Origin: Euryarchaeota archaeon UBA226
Lineage (GTDB): Archaea; Thermoplasmatota; Poseidoniia; Poseidoniales; Poseidoniaceae
DNA: 13,252 bases
Assembly: GCA_002505935.1 (NCBI GenBank)
Contig: DAWL01000112.1
Location: 1 to 13,252 of the forward strand
Direction: 5' to 3'
The notes under the pieces are model-generated. The model was not told the DNA's origin, made no database searches, and saw only the letters and a program-made list of their open reading frames with translations. Shown here piece after piece: positions 1 to 7,100 of the stretch (position 1 is its first letter; each line of letters begins with the position of its first letter). Position numbers and translations under genes: made by a program.

Positions 1-798
1 TACCATCAGAGTTTCACCAGGAAACACAATATCATACTTCGGGAAATCCCATTCTGAATATGTCTGCAAATCCAATCGCTTGGGAGTTTCACCATCCAAG
101 GCAAACCAAATTTGCATGACCTCCATGTTTTCATTACCGTTATTTGTTAAATTGAATGTCAACACATTCCCAGTGCCAACAGTGAAAGTAGCGTCGGTAA
201 CTCCAACTCCCCCTTCGGATGTAGTCAGCAAAGGAACTCTACTGAATCCTTGTCCTGCACTGACAATAGTCACTGAGTCTACAGAACCTCCTGACTGTGT
301 ATAAGTGGCAGAAAATCCAAGGCTTGAGGCTAAAATTGGAGTCAGTACTGCAGCACCATCTCCTGCATCGGAAGGAGATACTGTTATCGAAGAACAACGT
401 TCACCTATTCCAGTTATTGTAATACTGTCAATAACTCCGGCAGAAACTCCGTAGGTACCAGTAGGAGCCGTTGTACAATCATGCACGAAATTCAGTGTCC
501 CAGCGGAATATGTTGAGCCACCATTTGTTATGGTAATGCTATCTAGACTAGTCGCACTAAGCGTACCGCTACTACTGGTATATCCACTACCTGGAGAATT
601 GATTGATAAGGAATCAATTGCATTGACATCATTACTTGCATCATCTATGCTGAAAGATGGAGAATCTTGCTCTTGAGATTTCTCCATCCGTTCAATTCCG
701 GATTCAATCTGAGCATCGAGAGCAGAATTTGCTAGAACGAAAACGCTCAACATTGCCACTCCAACAATTAGAGCACCAACACCTGTCGAAGCACCCAT
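1..798 (-). CDS. ArlF-like (FlaF) archaellum protein with a repeat insert, partial (C-terminus beyond left edge)
   Basis: The reading frame is open for 266 codons from an ATG at 798 to position 1 with no stop, so the C-terminus is missing. Residues 6-24 form one hydrophobic helix directly after a short MGAS start, as in ArlF/ArlG pseudopilin-like proteins. Residues 200-266 resemble their extracellular beta-sandwich (FNLTNNGN, then FALDGE, FPGETL). ArlF and ArlG form the periplasmic stator of the archaellum and bind the S-layer; this is family knowledge. Between helix and sandwich lies an unusual insert, residues about 60-192, with four units of the pattern D-S-x-(T/S)-I followed by Gly-rich aromatic turns. 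Typical ArlF proteins are much shorter, so this one is enlarged. The start follows GGAGG with 6-base spacing and lies one base after the preceding gene's stop. Position after archaellins and an ArlC/D/E-like gene supports ArlF; ArlG is the alternative. Confidence 0.7.
   Translation of the reverse strand, partial: MGASTGVGALIVGVAMLSVFVLANSALDAQIESGIERMEKSQEQDSPSFSIDDASNDVNAIDSLSINSPGSGYTSSSGTLSATSLDSITITNGGSTYSAGTLNFVHDCTTAPTGTYGVSAGVIDSITITGIGERCSSITVSPSDAGDGAAVLTPILASSLGFSATYTQSGGSVDSVTIVSAGQGFSRVPLLTTSEGGVGVTDATFTVGTGNVLTFNLTNNGNENMEVMQIWFALDGETPKRLDLQTYSEWDFPKYDIVFPGETLMV
223..621 (-). repeat. Gly-x-Gly-Tyr beta-repeat insert inside the ArlF-like gene
   Basis: Encodes residues about 60-192 of the ArlF-like protein. 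Four degenerate units are visible, anchored at DSLSI (62-66), DSITI (86-90), DSITI (124-128) and DSVTI (174-178). Most are followed 4-7 residues later by a turn such as GSGY, GSTY or GQGF. Similar 'GSGYT..P' repeats occur in many secreted and phage-associated proteins. A related two-unit copy sits in the giant protein at 7828-8082. The units are protein-level repeats; the DNA copies are diverged. Confidence 0.65.
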
Positions 799-799
799 C

Positions 800-1750
800 T
801 CACCCCTCCATCTGGGAACTGTCCTGAGAACTGTTTCGCCAAGCAGTAATCAGCGCGGCGAAAGTCAAGAGTTCCTTATTCGGCAATTTATCTTCCAATG
901 CGGACTCCGGATCTCCTGAAACTGCAAGATGGACGATTGAAACTACTGCATTGTACTCTTCCTCATTCAACATCCCAGATTGGGCTGCTTTCTGAAGGAA
1001 AGAAGTGGCTGCCATTCCAGTCATATTATCCAACAATAAAGCTGCTAACATGTGAGGACCGACATCGATTGATTTGGAGACTTCCTCCAAACCTTCGGGT
1101 GCTGCCAAAAATGGATTCAAGGTCAATGCTTGAGCCTCATAGAGTTCTAAGAGACTAGCAGCATCGTTTGCTGCCATCCTTGTACTACCTGACGCCGCGG
1201 CTTGAATGACCTCTCCAGATGCAGAAATGACACGATCAGTGGATTCAATTCCAGTAATATCTACTCCCGATGCAACCACTCCGGCTTCGAGTTCGCTATT
1301 TTCTTCATCCTCACCGTCATTACCTTCAGCATCTGCTTCCCCTTCACCATCGGATGAGGGTGAAGACTCTGGGATGTTGGTAATGGCATTTTGAATCTGA
1401 AACGACATGGAACGCATGGTATCCTCCACCATATCAAGACGGGAAGAGAGCAATCTCTCAAGCGCCTTGGTATCGACTGTCGCGGCAACGGTTGCAGGTG
1501 CTGGAGATGCAGCGGGTGAAGACTTTCCACTGGGATCTCCCAACATCTGGGAACCGATACGGACAACTGCCGACATAGGAGAGATGGTCCAAGCCTCCTC
1601 CTCTGAGAGTTCACCCTCATCAGGAAGAGGTACCTCCTCATACCCTACATTCGACATTGCCTCTAGCCGACGGACACTGATGTCATCTTCCGGGTTAGAA
1701 CCGGATGATTTGGTGCCCTTTCGACTGCCACGACCTAATGGCCATGCCAT
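800..1750 (-). CDS. ArlC/D/E-like archaellum cytoplasmic adaptor protein (putative)
   Basis: A 316-residue soluble protein without signal peptide or membrane helix. Residues 1-60 are polar, 76-92 are Ala/Pro/Ser rich, 93-126 form a predicted helix, and 129-155 are a highly acidic Ser/Glu/Asp linker. Residues 195-305 form a compact helical domain (SLLELYEAQALTLNPF, then DVGPHMLAALLLDNMTGMA, then LNEEEYNAVVSIVHLA). This arrangement recalls the euryarchaeal FlaC/D/E adaptors, which link the archaellum motor to chemotaxis input through CheF. The assignment rests on size, helical character and location directly between archaellins and the ArlF-like gene, not on a decisive motif. The ATG at 1750 follows GGTGA with 6-base spacing, and its TGA is embedded in the next gene's SD. 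The gap from the second archaellin is 52 bases, so it is probably co-transcribed. A lineage-specific archaellum accessory protein is the alternative. Confidence 0.55.
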   Translation of the reverse strand: MAWPLGRGSRKGTKSSGSNPEDDISVRRLEAMSNVGYEEVPLPDEGELSEEEAWTISPMSAVVRIGSQMLGDPSGKSSPAASPAPATVAATVDTKALERLLSSRLDMVEDTMRSMSFQIQNAITNIPESSPSSDGEGEADAEGNDGEDEENSELEAGVVASGVDITGIESTDRVISASGEVIQAAASGSTRMAANDAASLLELYEAQALTLNPFLAAPEGLEEVSKSIDVGPHMLAALLLDNMTGMAATSFLQKAAQSGMLNEEEYNAVVSIVHLAVSGDPESALEDKLPNKELLTFAALITAWRNSSQDSSQMEG

Positions 1751-1802
1751 GTCATCTCACCCCCCTCTAGAAACCTCCAATAGAAGGTCTCCAAAGAGTT
1801 GC

Positions 1803-2402
1803 TCAGAGAACCGAGTCCGCTTCATTCAGAGTACCAGAGGCATCCAGAACTTCATGTGTGCTGCCTCCACCATCTACGTGGAAGTTGAGATTGATAGTTC
1901 CATCATGCGATCCAGCTGCCCATCCAGTGTTAACATCATCAAGAGCACAATTGGTCAAGGTCAATGAGACGTAGTACTTTGTACCTGCACTAACTGAGTT
2001 TCCAGCGACGCCTGCAGTTAGAGTGGTTCCTCCATCTAAAGTGACTACGTTTTCATCATCTAAATCACCAGCGTCTTGTACGAAGGTGTTTGTGTCGTCA
2101 TTACAGAATGTTTGGAATTTTATTGCTGTAGTTAGAAGTGTACCACTTCCTGGTGCCAATGAGAATATCAGATGCACATCGTCCCCCGCAGCAGCATAGA
2201 ATGCCCCATGAAGTTGTACCTTTCCAGCAATCTCTTCTTGAGTGTCATCTCCAACAGACTGTGCGTTTTGCTGAAGTGATTCAGCAGTCTGAATAATTAC
2301 CGCTGAAGCGACAGCGGCAACAAGAATCAATGCAATGAATACAATCATAGCGCCAATTCCAATAGCTCCTTCTTGCTTGTTTTCAACAGTTCTTGTTATC
2401 AT
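1803..2402 (-). CDS. Archaellin 2 (archaeal flagellin, tandem paralogue)
   Basis: A structural subunit of the archaellum filament, 199 residues. The class III signal peptide is residues 1-12 (charged MITRTVENKQEG), with predicted ArlK/FlaK cleavage after G12. Mature protein begins AIGIGAMIVFIALILVAA, the hydrophobic assembly helix, followed by the conserved IIQTAE and LQQ region. Residues 60-199 are a beta-rich outer domain with cysteines C100 and C152, whose positions correspond to C104 and C152 of archaellin 1, and a shared GGG-(S/T)-T-x-EVL stretch near the end. The ATG directly abuts the TGA of archaellin 1. A GAGGAG ribosome site lies 9 bases upstream inside the previous gene, so translation is coupled. 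Two divergent outer domains on a near-identical N-terminal helix fit major and minor filament subunits. A type IV adhesion pilin is less likely because of the ArlF-like neighbour. Confidence 0.87.
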   Translation of the reverse strand: MITRTVENKQEGAIGIGAMIVFIALILVAAVASAVIIQTAESLQQNAQSVGDDTQEEIAGKVQLHGAFYAAAGDDVHLIFSLAPGSGTLLTTAIKFQTFCNDDTNTFVQDAGDLDDENVVTLDGGTTLTAGVAGNSVSAGTKYYVSLTLTNCALDDVNTGWAAGSHDGTINLNFHVDGGGSTHEVLDASGTLNEADSVL

Positions 2403-2972
2403 TCAGACCAACTCCTCGCCTGCAGCGATTGAAAGGCCACTGCTCAAAACCTCGTATGTGGTTCCACCACCAGTTACTGACATTATCAGTTGGTAATCAG
2501 TACTGACTGCAAGATCACAGTCAGTTCCAGTACCACCAAAAGTTATCGGTAATTCATATGCAGTACCAGGTACAAATGGAGTTACTGCTCCACCTGCTCC
2601 ACCTAGGGCGGTGGCTGCAGAGAAATCCGCATCTAAAACACCAACAACGGCACCATCATCACACATAATGCTGTATGAAGCTGCTGTCGAAGCAATCGTA
2701 TCACTTCCAGCACCTAATTCAAATGTAATGATGATGCTTCCTGTAGCACCTGTGGCTGAGATCATTGTATTGAGCAGAACTATCTTCGTACCTTGTTCTG
2801 CTTGAGTATCTTGGCCAGTCTGCTGCGCTGTCTGCTGCAACTTCTCTGCAGTCTGAATAATGACTGCCGAAGCAACAGCAGCAACGAGAATCAGTGCAAT
2901 GAATACAATCATTGCACCAATACCGATGGCACCATTTTCGTTCTTTGTCGGGCTTTTTTCTATCGTCTTCAT
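2403..2972 (-). CDS. Archaellin 1 (archaeal flagellin)
   Basis: A filament subunit of the archaellum, 189 residues from the chosen start. A longer frame begins at 3008, but the ATG at 2972 has an AAGAGGT site 7 bases upstream and gives a normal short leader (MKTIEKSPTKNENG) with predicted prepilin-peptidase cleavage after G14. The added 12 residues of the longer form would be abnormal for a class III signal. The mature N-terminus AIGIGAMIVFIALILVAAVA is the polymerisation helix, matching archaellin 2 almost exactly. The outer domain (about 60-189) is Gly/Thr/Ala rich and beta-like, with only two cysteines, C104 and C152, that could form a disulfide. It is the first gene of the archaellum operon, behind a TATA-like box at 3029-3039, and is expected to be highly expressed. 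It belongs to the FlaB/ArlB family; I give no symbol because the paralogue number is unknown. Confidence 0.88.
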   Translation of the reverse strand: MKTIEKSPTKNENGAIGIGAMIVFIALILVAAVASAVIIQTAEKLQQTAQQTGQDTQAEQGTKIVLLNTMISATGATGSIIITFELGAGSDTIASTAASYSIMCDDGAVVGVLDADFSAATALGGAGGAVTPFVPGTAYELPITFGGTGTDCDLAVSTDYQLIMSVTGGGTTYEVLSSGLSIAAGEELV

Positions 2973-2979
2973 CGTTTCA

Positions 2980-2986
2980 ACCTCTT
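2980..2986 (-). promoter_or_regulatory. Shine-Dalgarno site fixing the archaellin 1 start
   Basis: Minus-strand AAGAGGT lies 7 bases upstream of the ATG at 2972. It favours this start over the in-frame codon at 3008. Confidence 0.7.
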
Positions 2987-3028
2987 CGGTGTCCTTCCCA
3001 CATCGCATCGCCTATATGAGTGTTAAGT

Positions 3029-3039
3029 GAATATATTGT
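3029..3039 (-). promoter_or_regulatory. Putative TATA box of the archaellum operon
   Basis: The minus strand reads ACAATATATTC. With the usual archaeal spacing of about 25 bases, transcription would start near 3005-3010, giving a leader of roughly 35 bases that contains the ribosome site at 2980-2986. The core AATATATTC is identical to the one in front of the surface-protein block at 9769-9779. The promoter implies that the archaellum genes can be transcribed separately from the upstream block. Confidence 0.55.
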
Positions 3040-3054
3040 ACAATCCACCCACTC

Positions 3055-3072
3055 TGAATAGATAACTATTCA
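3055..3072. promoter_or_regulatory. Perfect 7-bp inverted repeat between the surface block and the archaellin promoter
   Basis: TGAATAG-ATAA-CTATTCA is a perfect dyad with a 4-base centre. It starts 7 bases beyond the TAA of the coiled-coil gene and ends about 15 bases upstream of the archaellin TATA box. It could be an operator for a dimeric regulator or a weak transcript-end hairpin. No T-run follows it on the minus strand, which argues against an intrinsic terminator. Confidence 0.4.
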
Positions 3073-3079
3073 TTATGCA

Positions 3080-4180
3080 TTACATACCTCCGTCTAAAGC
3101 GATCTTCAATGGAATGCGGAAAGCAGCCACCTCGTCCGGAGCAAGGCTATTTATCAACGGAATTGTTTCGCACGTAAAGGACGGAGGCATCCATGGTTTA
3201 GCCAAAATATCCCGGTGTGTTTCCATACTTTTGTTTCGTATTCTGACAACACATGTTACCTCTCCCTGACGCACCTCATAGGCAGTCATTACAGACAGTC
3301 TTCGGGCTAACGGTGGTTGTTCAAGACCTAACGGAGTATCAGGAATCAAGTGGAATCGAAGATGTACATATCCTCCAGGCGGAAGGGTTGGTAAATCAAC
3401 AGATTCTGGTTCTGCTGACCAACCTCTCGGAGTAGGAGCTTTGAGACGCATTGGTGGCAACGGCCTCCTACCATCATTTAGCAATCTAATCAGGAGCACA
3501 CCGTGATCGCCTCCAGCAGGCCAACGATTCTCAACACCCAACCAGAAATTTCTGAACAAGAATGGATTGAGAGTAGAGGTTTCTCCTCCCGCAATGTCAC
3601 CAATCAGCCCCTCTACTAATCCGGCAGCATCCTCCATCTCACCATGCTCTGCATGAGCAGATACATTTCGTAACTTTCGAAGAACCGATTCAAGTTCATT
3701 TTCTGCGATTGTTTTCTCCTGTAGTAACCGATGTAAGATCGCAATGTTTCGGCGGAGATGTTGAACTTCCTTTTCCATTCTATTCATTTTGCGATCTGCC
3801 CTGCGCACGCTTTTCCATGCTCCAAAGAGGTTGTGGCCCTCCAATAATTCCTTAGCTTCGCGTATATCCTCATCTATACTCATAACCGCTGCATCATCAT
3901 CTAAAACTCCGAAAATCGTTTGTTCAAGTTGCCTCGAACCCTGCAACAACTTATCTGCTGTAGCCTGAGATGCAGCAATGGCTTTTCTAGCCCTCTCGAT
4001 ATCTGCCGTGGAGAAATTATCCTCTGCACCATCGGTGGCAGAGCTAGAATCTGCAGGATTATTATCAGAGAAAGTCTGCCCCTCTAATCTATCGTTGCCT
4101 TGAGGCAAATCCGAAATATTTGACGGAGACGCAGCAGGAGAACCATATCCGCCGGAATATCCCGATTCATCTACAGACAT
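3080..4180 (-). CDS. Uncharacterised cytosolic coiled-coil protein with C-terminal NEW3-like beta units
   Basis: A 366-residue protein with no signal peptide or membrane helix. Residues 1-58 are low-complexity (Ser, Gly, Asp, Pro). Residues 59-175 are helical and coiled-coil-like, with a very basic patch around KSVRRADRKMNRMEKEV (123-139). Residues 225-300 form a beta-like unit containing LLNDG, PRGW and LPPGGYVHLRF, a layout typical of NEW3/NPCBM-associated Ig-like domains. Residues 305-366 hold a second, shorter unit (VRIRNKS, SLAPDEVAAFRIPL). The ATG at 4180 shares its A with the TGA of the giant gene (TGATG) and has a near-perfect SD (AAGGAGGTGA, 6-base spacing), so the upstream TTG at 4183 is unlikely. 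Tight coupling suggests it acts with the giant protein, perhaps on its cytosolic tail. Function is unknown, and the beta-domain assignment is by motif appearance only. Confidence 0.75.
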   Translation of the reverse strand: MSVDESGYSGGYGSPAASPSNISDLPQGNDRLEGQTFSDNNPADSSSATDGAEDNFSTADIERARKAIAASQATADKLLQGSRQLEQTIFGVLDDDAAVMSIDEDIREAKELLEGHNLFGAWKSVRRADRKMNRMEKEVQHLRRNIAILHRLLQEKTIAENELESVLRKLRNVSAHAEHGEMEDAAGLVEGLIGDIAGGETSTLNPFLFRNFWLGVENRWPAGGDHGVLLIRLLNDGRRPLPPMRLKAPTPRGWSAEPESVDLPTLPPGGYVHLRFHLIPDTPLGLEQPPLARRLSVMTAYEVRQGEVTCVVRIRNKSMETHRDILAKPWMPPSFTCETIPLINSLAPDEVAAFRIPLKIALDGGM

Positions 4181-7100
4181 CAATCGTCACCTCCTTCAGA
4201 ATCTTGGTTGAGAATTGCTGACATGTCAAGTCCGGAACGCGCTAATTCAGTCAACAATCTCGCTGGATCTCCTAACTCAACCTGCAAGCGATCTGAACGA
4301 TGGTTGATGTCGATTATCTTTTGATAGATATTGCCATAAGTGGATTCAGCCGTACGGATAATGAACCAAACTCCGCCAATTACAATCACTAGGTATGCAA
4401 ATAGCATTGCAATATTCATTGGATCGGGATTCAACCTAGGTGGTAGCCCCAGAATCACAACCATAGAACCCAGCACAGGAACTGAAAGAATACGCACCAA
4501 TTGACGGCGGGCATTTCTCAATGCAGAGTAATGATCAGTATAGATTGTCGATTGTCCTTGCTTGGCTCTTTGGTAGTCCTCGTGCACCAACTGGAACTCC
4601 TCTCCAGAACGCCAGGCAATCCAAAGCACCCATAGGGCTCCAATTACTAACCAGATGAAACTGAACCATATTGAAAATGTGCTTTCAAACAAGGCACCCA
4701 TGTGGAACGCTAATCCGGATGCCAACGCTCCAGTGAAAGCTGCTCCTTGCAAGAATTTCTCACTCTGGCTACCGATTCGCACCATTATACCCGTTAAAAT
4801 CAGCAACAAAGCAAAACCAATCACTGTCAATGCAGGATGCGGAGCCCACGAGGTCACCTGACTGTTCATGACGCTCTTGTCATCTGCCAATTCATTACCT
4901 GATGCAAGTTGTGCGGAGACTGTTGCACTACAGTCTATGCTAGCATCATGTTCCCACCAATCCAAACGAGTTGGATTTACACTCCATTCCAAAGTTTGTT
5001 CTTCCTGTGGAGGCAGCAATAGGACCTCTTGAACTGCATCTCCAACTACAGACATACCGGATTCACATGTCAATTCAACAGCAACCATGGCCGCAGAAGC
5101 AGTACCAGTATTGCTGAGGTCCACTAGAACTGTGACTTCTTCATCTTCCACGACAGTCTCTCCAGAACTCAAGCGCAGATTGGAGAGTTTTGGGTTAGCA
5201 GTATTCTTTATCTTGAAACCAAAAGTAGCCTCAGTATATTGTGTATAATTCTGATGCTCCTCAGAATTGTATAGCCGGAAGGTCAAGTTCCACCCATCAT
5301 CTGCAACCAAGTATGGATGAACCGGAGTCCCAATGATTAGTTGTAACCATTGTTCTTCCCAAGCCAAGGCACCGGGCAGGGCTATCTGGCTACCACCTCC
5401 AGAATCACCACATTCTAGATTCATGTTGAAGGGATAATTATAGGCTCCAACTTGCAACGAGAAGGACCATTCATCAAATCCTGGATCTACCAAATCCGAA
5501 GTAGGGATCAGGCGCTCTGTGCCACAAAGCTCGATTTCGTAAATCACCATTCCAGAATTCGCCAATGGTATGTGAGACCATTTTAGATACTCCGTAACCG
5601 TACCCATACCTTGGGCAACAGGTTGGAAAATTATCGGCTCGCCATCGGAAAACATTCGAGACATCTCTAGTCGTGAAATCAAAACTGAAGAACCGGAAAC
5701 ATCTGCATCTACAGGACGAATCTCGACTATCAAATCGCCAGCGAGAAGAATGTCAGGTTCATATTCTACGGCAGTAACTCGGAAACTAAGAGGCACTGGT
5801 TCACCGACTGGCATGTTCAACAGAGCTGGAGCGAAATTTGACACCTCCCAGGCCTGTTGAATACCGGCACCTCCAGGTCTAACAATGGAATAGATAATTT
5901 CTACTGTAACATTACGATTACCAGTGTTAGTAACTTCGGCATTGTATTCCCATTCGCTATCACGATAAAAGTGGGCGATTTCATCCCAGCCAGAATGATT
6001 CATCTTGAAAACCGGTGCGACCGTCAATTCTGTACTAGCGCTCCCCACAATTTCGCTACTCAGATCGTCCTGTGCACTGAAGGACAAAGTGTATGATGAG
6101 CCATCTGACATCCCGGTAGTTGAATCCAAAGGCGGCACAACCACAATCAATACAACTGAGGTAGCTTCGCCCTGAGCTAGAGAGAATGATTCCTGCCCAA
6201 GAACCACTTGCCATCCTGCGTCATTACTAGAAGAAAATGTGAAATTCTGTAACAAATTACCCGTATTGTTGAGATCTATCACCAAAGTCAGATTCTCTCC
6301 AGGAATAACATCAGGGACGTTAGGAATACCAATGCTGATTCCCTTGGAAGCGTTGATGCTGACGTCGATCAACACCGATTCGTTAACTCCTTCCGGCGCA
6401 CTAACATGCAATCTGGCGGAATGGTTGTAATCACTACTAGCATCCGAAGCTGGAGAGATTCTTACTTTGACACTGGCAGTATAACCAGCTCCTATGGTTA
6501 TTTCTTCATCGCCGTCGATGAAGAAAGCGACATCATTGGATTGACTGGTATCCAACCATAGAGAATAGGTAGTCAACACATTCCCAGTATTCTCAATGAA
6601 TACTCTAGCATAAGGAGGGGTGTCGGTTAAACCAACTTCCAAATGTATCTCATCCACAGTAATGTCGGCGCTTACCTTCTCCTGAGTATCAAATTCCACA
6701 TCCTTAGTAAACAATAATTCACCAGTAGAAAGATCAGCCACCATCAAGGTGATGACATTGGTTACTCCTGCGGGTGAATACGAAGGGACGGTAATATTGA
6801 CAGAGAATGAAACAACATCATTTCCACTGAATTGTGGATGGTTATACATCTCTGGTTCAACGTCCTTGATTTGCATGCTAGATGCCCCAGAACCTACACC
6901 AACATCCCAATCAGAAGGGTGCCCGGAACCTAAGGATATCAGATAGGATGTCAAATCATTCCCAGTATTTGTGAGATTGAAATCAAAAATAGACTCATTA
7001 CCGGGGATCACCTTCAGGTCCTCTTGATGTTCAAGTTCAACCGAAACTAATTCAGGGATTGTGATTGTAACTATTCTCTCCACTGGTGCAGCATTGACAT

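Noticed and set aside
1407..1967. A 186-codon open frame on the plus strand
   Set aside because: It spans two minus-strand genes and the gap between them and looks like low-complexity antisense sequence.
2403..3008. Longer archaellin 1 starting at 3008
   Set aside because: It would put 26 residues before the cleavage site, and the ATG at 2972 has a well-placed ribosome site and a normal short leader. The region 2973-3008 is better read as 5' leader.
1546..4791. The string VRIGSQ occurs in both the ArlC/D/E-like protein and the giant protein
   Set aside because: The codons differ, and the contexts (a soluble linker and the edge of a membrane helix) are unrelated, so chance is the simpler explanation.
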